From NCBI GenBank assembly GCA_035280505.1, contig DATEFT010000886.1:1-18167 (forward strand): a DNA stretch of 18,167 nucleotides, written 5' to 3'. Positions 1-8,606 of this stretch are shown in pieces (within the stretch, counting starts at the first letter, position 1; each line of letters starts with the position of its first letter). This DNA comes from JAKEHZ01 sp035280505. Lineage in GTDB: Bacteria > Acidobacteriota > Blastocatellia > RBC074. Both the position numbers and the translations under genes were made by a program. The notes below the pieces were generated by a model. That model made no database searches, was not told the origin of the DNA, and worked only from the letters and a program-made list of their open reading frames with translations.

Positions 1-276
1 GATTTTCTCTACGAGACGGGCGCCCAGGGTCCGCACCGGCCCGTCCTCCGCAACGTCAACCTCGAGAATGTGCAGAGCGCCAGCAGCCCGCGGGTCCTGT
101 GGATCGCCGGTTTCCCCGGAGTGGTGATCGAGGGGATTCGCTTCGCCAACTGCACGTTCCGCGGAATAGAGTCGAGCGATTCAGTGCAATACGCCGGCTC
201 CATCTCGTTTCAGAATGTCGTGATCGAACCGGTGAAGAAAGCCCGCAGTCAGAACGCTCCCGAGACTAAACCTTAA
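1..276 (+). CDS. GH28 polygalacturonase-like protein, C-terminal fragment
   Basis: The frame is open from the first base and ends at TAA (274-276), giving the last 91 residues of a protein whose start lies outside the window. Repeating short beta-strand rungs such as PVLRNVNLENV, GVVIEGIRFANCTF and GSISFQNVVIEP are typical of the right-handed parallel beta-helix of glycoside hydrolase family 28, which cleaves pectin-type polygalacturonides. The catalytic Asp residues of GH28 lie further N-terminal and cannot be seen, so the substrate is open; another pectin-lyase-fold enzyme is possible. The tail after the last rung (KKARSQNAPETKP) is polar and probably disordered. The gene converges on the acyl-CoA ligase at 517. 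Confidence 0.75.
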   Translation, partial: DFLYETGAQGPHRPVLRNVNLENVQSASSPRVLWIAGFPGVVIEGIRFANCTFRGIESSDSVQYAGSISFQNVVIEPVKKARSQNAPETKP

Positions 277-489
277 AACCCACGATCTTATTTACATTGT
301 TAAGGACGTAACAGACGGCCTGACCTGCATCATCGAGTGGGATCGTTCTTTCCCTTAGCAGTGCGTTTCCCAATTTCAGCCTCCAGATCATCATTGTCAG
401 CCCTTTCTTCAATCATTCGGCGAGGATGGACTTTGACCATCTTCTGAGATCCTCGCCATCAAGAGCATCTTCTATCATTGCTATCCATA
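277..489. other. Non-coding gap between convergent genes
   Basis: No credible gene was found between the GH28 stop and the repeat at 490. The region is clearly less GC-rich than its neighbours. It holds one perfect 9-bp inverted repeat, GGCGAGGAT (419-427) and ATCCTCGCC (449-457), separated by 21 bases that themselves contain GATGG/CCATC arms. No T-run follows on either strand, so it is not a classical intrinsic terminator, although it could fold in either transcript's 3' end. Confidence 0.5.
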
Positions 490-516
490 TTTCGCGTGTT
501 CCGCGTCTTTCGCGGC
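490..516. repeat. TTTCGCGTC 9-mer repeat, copy 1 (three tandem units)
   Basis: Three 9-bp units lie end to end: TTTCGCGTG (490-498), TTCCGCGTC (499-507) and TTTCGCGGC (508-516). The array abuts the TAA stop of the minus-strand acyl-CoA ligase (517-519) with no gap. It is the same element as those at 7281, 11012, 12597 and 17976. This copy has no inverted partner, so it is not a hairpin. Confidence 0.85.
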
Positions 517-2052
517 TTAACCGTTGAGCATCCGGCGCAGGATCTTGCCCGAAGGCGACCTGGGGATCGAATCGATCGGTTCGAAGTGGCGAATCTGTTT
601 GTAACCGGCCACCCGCTCGGAGACGAACCGGGCCAGCGCCTCAAAATCGACGACCTGTCCCGCGCGAGGCACCACGAACGCTTTGGGCACCTCGCCCGAG
701 TCCGGATCCGGAATCCCGATCACCGCACAATCGACGACGTCGGGATGTTCCAGCAGCACGGCTTCGAGTTCCGCGGGCGCAACGCTGAAGCTCTTATACT
801 TGATCATCTCCTTCTTGCGCGCGACCAGATAGAGATATCCCTCCTCATCGACCCGGCCGAGATCTCCGGTATGCAACCAGCCGTCGCGTAAAGCGCGAGC
901 GGTCTCTTCCGGCGCGTTCCAATAGCCCTGCATGACCTGCGGGCCGCGCACCAGGATCTCGCCGACCTCGCCCGGCGGCAGCTCGTGCCCGCCGGTCTCG
1001 GGATCGACGATTCGATGCTCGGTGCCATCCAACAGCAGGCCGCCGCTCTCAATTTTGATGCGGTCCGGCTCCAGCGGATTGTTATGTGTCGCGGGCGAGG
1101 CTTCGGTCAGACCGTATCCCTGGATGATCCGGAACCCCAGGCGGGATTCGACTCGGCGGGCCAGGTCGGGAGCGAGCGGCGCCGCCGCGCTGAAGCCGTA
1201 TTTGACGGTGCGAAACTGCGAACGCTCCAGATTCGGCGCGTTCGCCAGCGCGAGCAGAATCGGCGGGACGGCAAAGAACCACGTCACCCCATGCTCCTGA
1301 ATCAGTCGCACGACCGTCTCCAGTTCGAAGCGTTCGAGCAAGATCTGCTTCGCCCCGGACCGGATCGCCGCCCCCATCAGGGCCACGCCGTAGATGTGTG
1401 AGAGCGGCATGTAGACGATGTAGGAATCGTCGGGCCCCAATCGCATGGCGCGTCCATACTGTTCGTGGTTGCAGACCAGATTGCGGTGCGTCAACATCAC
1501 GCCTTTCGGCAGCCCGGTCGTCCCGCTCGAATACGGCAGCGCCACCAACCGGTCCGGATCGACCTCTCCCGGCGGCGGATCGACCGATTGGCCGGAGACC
1601 ACGTCGCGGTACCGGACCACGTCCGGCGCCGAGTCTGCCATCTCGTCGCCGATCAGCACGATCATCCGCACTGACGTCAGTTGCGAACGAGCGGCGGCGA
1701 CCAGCGGCCAGAGCTTCGCGTGGGTCAGCAGAATGCCGGCGCCCGCGTCGTTCAACTGATAGACGAGTTCCCGCTCGCGATACGCGGAGTTGAGCGGACA
1801 GGCGACCGCGCCGAGTTTGCTGGCGGCGTAGAAGCTGATCTCGAACTCGGGACAGTTCGGCATGAACAGACCGAGCCGGTCGCCGGGCTCCAATCCCAGC
1901 ACACGAAGCCCATGCGCCAGACGGTTCGATTCGATCTCGAGTTCGGCGAAGGTCATCTCACGACCCTCGAAGACGACGGCGGTGCGATGCGGCTGATCAT
2001 GCGCCCTGACGCGGAGAGCCGCATGCAGCGGCTGATGCGGGTAGGTCAACAT
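517..2052 (-). CDS. Acyl-CoA synthetase / 4-coumarate-CoA-ligase-like adenylate-forming enzyme
   Basis: This is a 511-residue, full-length member of the ANL superfamily, which activates a carboxylic acid with ATP as an acyl-adenylate and then transfers it to CoA. Visible motifs are the phosphate-binding loop YSSGTTGLPKG (about 174-184), QGYGLTEASP (311-320), HTGDLG (394-399), the hinge region around YLVARKKEMIKYKSFSVAP (408-425), and the adenylation lysine in SPSGKILRR (about K503). The KYK-SFSVAPAELE segment resembles 4-coumarate-CoA ligases and related aryl/fatty acyl-CoA ligases more than acetyl-CoA synthetases. The substrate cannot be read from sequence. There is no signal peptide, so it is cytoplasmic. 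No strong Shine-Dalgarno precedes the ATG at 2052, but the N-terminus aligns naturally with the family. It stands alone, with a phased repeat region upstream. Confidence 0.92.
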   Translation of the reverse strand: MLTYPHQPLHAALRVRAHDQPHRTAVVFEGREMTFAELEIESNRLAHGLRVLGLEPGDRLGLFMPNCPEFEISFYAASKLGAVACPLNSAYRERELVYQLNDAGAGILLTHAKLWPLVAAARSQLTSVRMIVLIGDEMADSAPDVVRYRDVVSGQSVDPPPGEVDPDRLVALPYSSGTTGLPKGVMLTHRNLVCNHEQYGRAMRLGPDDSYIVYMPLSHIYGVALMGAAIRSGAKQILLERFELETVVRLIQEHGVTWFFAVPPILLALANAPNLERSQFRTVKYGFSAAAPLAPDLARRVESRLGFRIIQGYGLTEASPATHNNPLEPDRIKIESGGLLLDGTEHRIVDPETGGHELPPGEVGEILVRGPQVMQGYWNAPEETARALRDGWLHTGDLGRVDEEGYLYLVARKKEMIKYKSFSVAPAELEAVLLEHPDVVDCAVIGIPDPDSGEVPKAFVVPRAGQVVDFEALARFVSERVAGYKQIRHFEPIDSIPRSPSGKILRRMLNG

Positions 2053-2304
2053 AATTTAAGATTCTAGAGAAGTCTATAAAAGTCAAAAGACGGTTCTCGA
2101 CGTTTCCAGTCTCTTATCGACTTCCTTTGGAAATTGAGAAAGCCCGGAATAGTATGCCGACTTTTCCCGACTTTTCCCGACTTTCCCCGACTTCTCTAGA
2201 CTTCTTCAATGGCCCGGCGCAGAGTCGAAGTCGGTCAGAATCCGTCGCCCCTCAGTCTGGAGAGTTCTGACAGCCTCGACTCTTCCCCTGTGCGCCGTGG
2301 CAAG
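2053..2304. promoter_or_regulatory. Phased GACTT/AAGTC repeat region upstream of the acyl-CoA ligase
   Basis: This 252-bp gap separates the receptor stop from the ligase start, both on the minus strand. GACTT occurs at 2159, 2169, 2179, 2189 and 2199, exactly 10 bp apart, embedded in the tandem unit CTTTTCCCGA (2161-2190, last copy CTTTCCCCGA). A further GACTT at 2119 is in phase. The inverse AAGTC occurs at 2070 and 2080, again 10 bp apart, and once more at 2228. Sites on one helical face next to a start codon suggest a binding array for a regulator of the ligase, but no regulator is known. No terminator for the receptor was recognised here. Confidence 0.5.
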
Positions 2305-5300
2305 CTAGAACGATAATTTCGCCGACAGTTGAAACTGTCGCGGGTTGAGCATGGTCCTCGGCATCCCGAATGACGGATTGCCCGGACTCGTCACTCCGTC
2401 CTTGTAACGTTGAGGGACCGACCCCGCAAAGACCGGCAAACCATAGACCGTCGTCACCTCGTCGACGTTCGGCCGGTTGAAGAGGTTGAACGAATCGACC
2501 GCCATCTCCAGCCGCACCCCCTCCTTGAGTTTGAAGTAACGCGAGAGTCGCAACTCGGTGGAATAGAGGTGATCGCCCAGGTACGTATTCCGGGCGACCG
2601 GCCCCACGCGATCGGTCACGGGGTTCGTATCGTTGTTCGCGTCGAATCCGGCGAAGAGCGTGAACGGACGGCCGGACTGCAAGGTGACGATCCCGCTCAA
2701 CTGGAACTGCCGGAGCAGGCCCCGGTTCGGCCCGCTCGCGACGAAATTTCCCGAGAATCGGTGACGGAGATGCTGATTCGAGAGCGCCCGTTCCAGGCTC
2801 AGGTTGTACTGGTCCTGCGGCAGGCTGATGAAGGTCGTGAAGGTCCCGTCGTCCATCGTCTTCGAGAAGGTGTAGTTGGCATTGAGGGTGAGATGCCGTC
2901 CGAGCCTCTCGGCCAATTGAACCGCCAGACCGTGATAGGCGGCGTTGGCGACGTAGTTGTTGTAATCGATCAATCCGGCATTGGAAAAGAGCGGCCCGCC
3001 GTAGTGAAGCTTGCCGAAGACCAGGTCCGGAGTCCCGCTGCAACCGGCGATCAGGCCGTTGCTGCCGAACGTCGAAGCCATTCCATCCGGGCATGGAACA
3101 TTCAGGTTATTGCCGCGAATCAGCTTGTGCGCGCCGACGAAGAGATACCCGACGCTGACGTTCATCCCCTTCCCGACTTCGCGATCGACCTGCAGGCTGG
3201 CCTGCAACGAATAGGGGATCCGCGCGTGACGGTCGATGCCGCCGCCGCCCGCCGTGCAGGAGGGCGGGCACGAACCGGTGAGGTATTGTCCCGGATACTG
3301 ACCGGTAGTGAGGATCTGCCGGGCCACCTCTGCCGGCAGCCCGGTGGTGGCGGACCAGGGCCCCGGAGTCAACTGGTTCAGAATCCAGGTCCCCGTCGAT
3401 TTCGAGGAACCGGGATAATCGACCCCGGGGATCTGCACGTTTCGCTGAAAGCCGTTGATGAAAAAGAACGTGAGGCTGTGCCGATCGTCGAATTTTCCGA
3501 ATCCGGCGCGGATCACCGTCTTGCCGTCCGGCGAGTAAGCCAGCCCGATCCGCGGCTGAAGGCCGCGATATGAGGGGTCGATCAGATCCGACAGCCCCGT
3601 TTCAAAATCGTAACGCAACCCGTAGTTGAAGGTCAGTTTCGGCCTGATCCGCCACTGGTCCTGCCCGAAGAATCCGTAGTAGCTGTGGTTGAGCCGGTAA
3701 TGGAACAGCTCCGCCCGGTCCGGACGATACGGAGTCCGCCAGGTGGTCGGCACCGGAGAGGTGGCGGGAACGCTGCCGGGAGCGATCGGGCCCTGTGGAA
3801 ATCCGACTCCCCAGAAGACGACCGGGGTTCCGTTGAGCGACGGATCCAGCGCCGGGCTGCAGGACGGCCCGGGCATTTGCGGAACCGGAGTCGGAGAATT
3901 TCGGATGTTCACGAAATTGGCGAAATCGACCAGACAATTGGGAAACGGCAGGATCACGCGGACCGGCGTAAACCCGGGATAGTTGATGAAATTCCGCACG
4001 TGGTTGAGATCCGTTCCGAACCTGGAGTTGTGCGCCCCCCGAACCCAGGTCAGCGTATCGGAGAACTGCACGCGGCTCTCATGGATCTGATCGAACACTC
4101 CGAAATTGTTCCCGAACTCCAGCGTGTTGGGCAGATCGAGGTTGGGCTCTCCGGTCGTCCCGATAAAATCGTAGTGCCGTCTCGCATACTGGACCAGGGC
4201 GGTATTGACCAATCCGGCATTGATAATCGTCGCCACTGAGCCGACCAGCGATTGATCGCGAATGAAAAGGTTGCGCCCGCCGCTCGGAGCGCCGATGCCG
4301 CCGCCGTCCAGCGTGTTGCCGATCAGTTGATTCGGGTCGCGCGCGTCTTCGATATGATACCGCAACATCAGGCGATGGCTCTGATTGAGCTCATGATCCA
4401 CGCGGGCGAAACCGTAATCGTGCGCCTTCCGTTTCAGGATCTCGAGGTTCTCGGGCGCCAGGCCGAGGGCCAGCTTGGCCGCATTGAAGGTCGCCAGGTT
4501 GTTCAGGAGTTCGGCCGGATAGGTCGGGGCTTCCGCGCGGCGCTGCCCTTCATAGTTGACGAAGAAGAAGGTGCGGTCCTTGCGCAGCGGCCCTCCCAGA
4601 GCGGCGCCGAACTGGTTCTGCCGCAGGGTATCGGCTCGCGGCTCGGGTTGCAGCAGCGAGCGCGCATTGACGGCGTCGTTCTGTAAATAGTCATAGACCG
4701 AGCCATGCAGACGATTCGTGCCCGACTTGGTCACGATGTTGACGATCCCGCCGAGCGCCCGCCCATAATCGGAACCGAAGCTGTTGTTCACCACGCGGAA
4801 TTCGCTGACCGCTTCCTGAGGAGGCGCGGATCGCTGCGACCCGGTCGCCGTATTGATGTTGTCCGCGCCGTCCACGGTCACCATATTGCTGAAATCGCGC
4901 ATGCCGCCGAAAGAGATGCGGGTCACTTCGAATTCGGTGAAGGTCGTCCCGAGGCTGGTTCGGCCGGTGGAGACCCCCGGGGTCAACAGCGCGAAATCGG
5001 TGAAGAGCCGGCCGCTGATCGGCAAGGAGGCGATCTGCTTGGTGTCGATCACCTGGCTGATCTCCGTGCGGGTCGGTTCGATGGGCGGCGTTTCGTCGGT
5101 GATCTGAATCTGTTCCTGTTGCGAGCCGACCTTCAGCGCGACGTCGATCGTCGCGGTCTGGCCCACGTTCAACACGATCCCCGATCGCACATAGCTGGAG
5201 AAACCGGGAGCGGCGATCTTCAACTCGTAACGCCCCGGAGCCAGATTGGGGATCACGTAGAACCCGGTCTCATTGGCGGAGGCCGGATAGACCCGATTGG

Positions 5301-5472
5301 TCTCCAGTTCGCGCAGGGTGATCGAGGCATTGACGATGACCGCCGCCCCTTCATCCCGGACCGTTCCGTTGAGTTGCGCCACACTGATACTGACTTGTGA
5401 GAAGGCAGGAAACGAGATCCCGGAGAGGATGATGATTCCGAGAAGAATCCTGAGCTTCAGACGATCATTCAT
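2305..5472 (-). CDS. TonB-dependent receptor, Oar-like, with carboxypeptidase-regulatory N-terminal domain
   Basis: This is a 1055-residue outer-membrane beta-barrel protein. The start is placed at the ATG at 5472 because AGAGGT lies 4-9 bases upstream and a signal peptide follows at once (KLR, then a hydrophobic stretch, then AFS-Q near residue 25). The frame stays open for 64 codons further upstream, but those encode no signal peptide. Order of domains: signal peptide; CarboxypepD_reg-like Ig fold (about 33-115, with GFYVIPNLAPGRYEL at 70-84); plug (about 135-260, ending GGIVNIVTKSGTN at 241-253); then a long barrel ending in the aromatic residue of FQLSAKLSF. Oar-type receptors are abundant in Acidobacteriota and take up or export large substrates with TonB energy. 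The substrate is unknown. A few Cys pairs occur in predicted loops (for example SCPPSC). An 890-bp leader/intergenic region precedes it. Confidence 0.93.
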   Translation of the reverse strand: MNDRLKLRILLGIIILSGISFPAFSQVSISVAQLNGTVRDEGAAVIVNASITLRELETNRVYPASANETGFYVIPNLAPGRYELKIAAPGFSSYVRSGIVLNVGQTATIDVALKVGSQQEQIQITDETPPIEPTRTEISQVIDTKQIASLPISGRLFTDFALLTPGVSTGRTSLGTTFTEFEVTRISFGGMRDFSNMVTVDGADNINTATGSQRSAPPQEAVSEFRVVNNSFGSDYGRALGGIVNIVTKSGTNRLHGSVYDYLQNDAVNARSLLQPEPRADTLRQNQFGAALGGPLRKDRTFFFVNYEGQRRAEAPTYPAELLNNLATFNAAKLALGLAPENLEILKRKAHDYGFARVDHELNQSHRLMLRYHIEDARDPNQLIGNTLDGGGIGAPSGGRNLFIRDQSLVGSVATIINAGLVNTALVQYARRHYDFIGTTGEPNLDLPNTLEFGNNFGVFDQIHESRVQFSDTLTWVRGAHNSRFGTDLNHVRNFINYPGFTPVRVILPFPNCLVDFANFVNIRNSPTPVPQMPGPSCSPALDPSLNGTPVVFWGVGFPQGPIAPGSVPATSPVPTTWRTPYRPDRAELFHYRLNHSYYGFFGQDQWRIRPKLTFNYGLRYDFETGLSDLIDPSYRGLQPRIGLAYSPDGKTVIRAGFGKFDDRHSLTFFFINGFQRNVQIPGVDYPGSSKSTGTWILNQLTPGPWSATTGLPAEVARQILTTGQYPGQYLTGSCPPSCTAGGGGIDRHARIPYSLQASLQVDREVGKGMNVSVGYLFVGAHKLIRGNNLNVPCPDGMASTFGSNGLIAGCSGTPDLVFGKLHYGGPLFSNAGLIDYNNYVANAAYHGLAVQLAERLGRHLTLNANYTFSKTMDDGTFTTFISLPQDQYNLSLERALSNQHLRHRFSGNFVASGPNRGLLRQFQLSGIVTLQSGRPFTLFAGFDANNDTNPVTDRVGPVARNTYLGDHLYSTELRLSRYFKLKEGVRLEMAVDSFNLFNRPNVDEVTTVYGLPVFAGSVPQRYKDGVTSPGNPSFGMPRTMLNPRQFQLSAKLSF

Positions 5473-5519
5473 ATCGACCTCTTTCGGGCCCGCCGATCGG
5501 CAACCGACGATCAAGACAA

Positions 5520-5570
5520 CGGCGTTCTCGCCCAAGCACGTCACTGGCCAACGTCTTGGCGAGAACGCCG
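5520..5570 (-). promoter_or_regulatory. Stem-loop in the 5' leader of the TonB-dependent receptor
   Basis: The arms CGGCGTTCTCGCC (5520-5532) and its exact complement GGCGAGAACGCCG (5558-5570) form a 13-bp stem. After a one-base bulge (C5533) it extends with CAAG/CTTG, leaving an 18-nt loop. It lies 48-98 bases upstream of the receptor ATG, so if transcription starts further up it is in the mRNA leader. No U-run follows in the minus-strand direction, so it is not an intrinsic terminator; a regulatory or RNA-stabilising role is inferred. Confidence 0.5.
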
Positions 5571-5668
5571 TCGGCGCCGCGATCTCGGAGAGCGCTTCCC
5601 TCGCTCCAGTCGACCGGCCGGCGAATATTAAACGCTTATCACGCCCGATCGCCTCTCGGGCCACGTCA

Positions 5669-5703
5669 GGAGACCGCGCGCGGCGCGCGATCTCCGTGTT
5701 TTT
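5669..5703 (+). terminator. Orphan intrinsic-terminator-like hairpin, + strand
   Basis: GGAGACCGCGCGC (5669-5681) pairs with GCGCGCGATCTCC (5683-5695) at 12 of 13 positions; the exception is a C-A mismatch. The tip must open to make a loop of a few bases. It is followed by GTGTTTTT (5696-5703). This is the shape of a + strand intrinsic terminator, but no + strand gene precedes it within 5 kb; the receptor lies on the other strand. It could end an unannotated small or antisense RNA, or be a chance GC-rich palindrome. Confidence 0.45.
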
Positions 5704-6359
5704 AAAGGGGGACGTGCGAGACTACGTTGTGCGCCTCGGCGAATGGTGGGGCAGCTTGAAACCCGGATCCGGTCTCCTCAGGAATCTGCTCCTTCCAGAG
5801 ACGCGGCGCCCGGCCTAGTCAATTTTCATGAGGTCGGCCGGGCACCCGCAGAAGAGACGCATCCGAACGTAGGACCACTCCCGCCGCGCCTTCACCACCG
5901 GCTTAGGAGGCAATACAAGCGAAGGCCTCGGCCGTTGTGGCTCGGCATGCTCGGACAGCGCCTCGCCTGTCAGCAATTCGAAGGTCCGGCCGCCTCCTCT
6001 GCTCAGATCCGCTCCCGCTCACCGATGCGCGCGGCCTGGCCGGACGAAGATGTACAAATTATGAATAATTGAAGAAACCCTTGGTAAAACGCGGGCATTA
6101 TATGCAATCTGGCAAATCCGCTGGTACACGTTTATATGGATACTATCCATCCATATGATGAATAGATCCAGCTTCAAAGTAGCATCCGAAGAAGTTAGAA
6201 ATAGTCGGAGCAAGAGGTAGGTACAGGGGTGAGATAAATCACACGATGCGCCTGCTCCCCGCAGATCCTGAGCCGGCTGTTAGAGATGGCCCGGCGGCTT
6301 CAGGACCGGGCGCGGGATTCGGATCAGAGGAAGGCCATTGAAAGCACCAGGAGGATTGG
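5704..6359. promoter_or_regulatory. Intergenic region upstream of the LysR gene, with palindromes
   Basis: No convincing gene was found. Three inverted repeats stand out. GCCCGGCC/GGCCGGGC (5808-5815, 5836-5843) extends to 10 of 11 pairs. AATTAT-GA-ATAATT (6057-6070) is a perfect AT-rich palindrome. ATGGATA-C-TATCCAT (6136-6150) is a perfect 7-1-7 palindrome, with a second overlapping pairing ATATGGA/TCCATAT (6134-6140, 6150-6156). The last two sit 210-300 bp upstream of the LysR ATG and fit the general form of LysR-type operators (dyads containing T-N11-A). The AT content rises sharply from about 6050 to 6240, as expected for a promoter region. The binding protein is inferred, not shown. Confidence 0.4.
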
Positions 6360-7280
6360 ATGCGTCTTAGTCAATTCGATTTGAACCAGCTCTTGGCTCT
6401 GGACGCCTTGCTGACCGAGAAGAGCGTGTCGAAAGCCGCCGAACGCATGTTTCTCTCCCAGTCGGCGATGAGCAGCGCGCTCGGTAGATTGCGCGAATCT
6501 TTCGGAGACAAACTCTTGATCTCGGTCGGTCGGAAGATGATCCTGACCCCGCTCGGCAACCAGTTGGCGCAACCGGTGCGCGAGGTCCTGATGCGGATTC
6601 AGGCGATCACATCGATGGCGCCGGACTTCGATCCCCAATCGTCGGAGCGGACGATCATGCTCGTCGGATCGGACTATCTCGGGCCGGTCTTCCTCTCCGA
6701 AGCCCTCAGACGCGCGAGCCTGGAGGCCCCCAAGGTCAAGATTCTGATGCGGCCGGTCGATTCGGACTACCCCGAACAACTGGAGCGCGGCGATATCGAC
6801 CTGGTCATCTCCCCGGACATCTTTTCGCTCAAGGACTATCCCAGCGAACTGTTATTTCAGGATACCTACTGTTGCATCGCCTGGTCGCAGAATGAGCGGA
6901 TCGCCAATAGCATCTCGGTCGGGCAATACCAGGAGACGGGACAGGTGGTCCTGGAGCTGGGCCAGGGCCGCGTCCTGACCTACGATGAATGGTGGCATCG
7001 GCACTCCGGCCAATCACGCAACACCGAGATCGTCGTTCCGTACTATTCGCTGTTACCGCATTTCGTGATCGGGACCGGACGCATCGCGACGATCCAGACT
7101 CGACTGGCCAGGTGTTACGCTCAATACCTGCCGCTCAAACTGTTGCCGCTTCCGTTCGAGATGCCGCCGCGAGTGGAGGTCCTGCAGTACCATCAATACC
7201 AGGAACTCGACCGGGCCCATACCTGGTTTCGGAACCTCCTGCACGAGGTGGCCCGGGATTTGATCGCGAAAGATGGATGA
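6360..7280 (+). CDS. LysR-family transcriptional regulator, NodD-like subgroup
   Basis: This 306-residue regulator has the usual family length. The winged HTH occupies about residues 6-65, with the helix-turn-helix around SVSKAAERMFLSQSAMSSALGR (22-43). The effector-binding domain follows from about 92 to 300. Its C-terminal half (DEWWHRHSGQ, FVIGTGRIATIQTRLARCYA, LPLKLLPLPFEMPP) resembles the NodD/PcpR-like subgroup, which respond to aromatic or other small ligands. The start is well supported: AGGAGG at 6349-6354 lies five bases before the ATG. LysR regulators often control a divergently transcribed neighbour and themselves; the divergent gene here is the TonB-dependent receptor, 890 bp away, so that link is only a suggestion. 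The gene converges on the ATP-grasp gene with 27 bp between the stops. Confidence 0.93.
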   Translation: MRLSQFDLNQLLALDALLTEKSVSKAAERMFLSQSAMSSALGRLRESFGDKLLISVGRKMILTPLGNQLAQPVREVLMRIQAITSMAPDFDPQSSERTIMLVGSDYLGPVFLSEALRRASLEAPKVKILMRPVDSDYPEQLERGDIDLVISPDIFSLKDYPSELLFQDTYCCIAWSQNERIANSISVGQYQETGQVVLELGQGRVLTYDEWWHRHSGQSRNTEIVVPYYSLLPHFVIGTGRIATIQTRLARCYAQYLPLKLLPLPFEMPPRVEVLQYHQYQELDRAHTWFRNLLHEVARDLIAKDG

Positions 7281-7307
7281 TTTCGCGTCTTTCGCGTCTT
7301 TTGCGGT
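7281..7307. repeat. TTTCGCGTC 9-mer repeat, copy 2, filling the gap between convergent stops
   Basis: Three tandem units, TTTCGCGTC (7281-7289), TTTCGCGTC (7290-7298) and TTTTGCGGT (7299-7307), fill exactly the 27 bp between the TGA of the LysR gene (7278-7280) and the TGA of the ATP-grasp gene (7308-7310, minus strand). There is no hairpin and no other terminator between these genes. Confidence 0.9.
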
Positions 7308-8594
<1,287 letters not shown>

Positions 8595-8606
8595 TGCCGT
8601 TTCCCG

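Noticed and set aside
2060..2090. Promoter TTGACT / TAGAAT on the minus strand before the acyl-CoA ligase
   Set aside because: The spacer is only about 14 bp, too short for a sigma-70 promoter, and the boxes overlap the AAGTC repeats.
2157..2205. CRISPR-like array
   Set aside because: The repeats are 10-bp units with no unique spacers; this is a simple tandem repeat and there are no cas genes.
2410..3573. Long + strand open frame (387 codons) opposite the TonB-dependent receptor
   Set aside because: It is a shadow frame: Arg/Glu/Val-rich, without any family motif, lying entirely inside the well-supported receptor gene.
5473..5664. N-terminal extension of 64 residues for the TonB-dependent receptor
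   Set aside because: The ATG at 5472 has a good ribosome binding site and is followed directly by a signal peptide; the extension would bury the signal peptide and includes a strong hairpin.
5815..6010. Minus-strand open frame of about 60 codons with plausible composition
   Set aside because: It has no start codon before an upstream stop, no ribosome binding site and no recognisable similarity; at most a decayed fragment.
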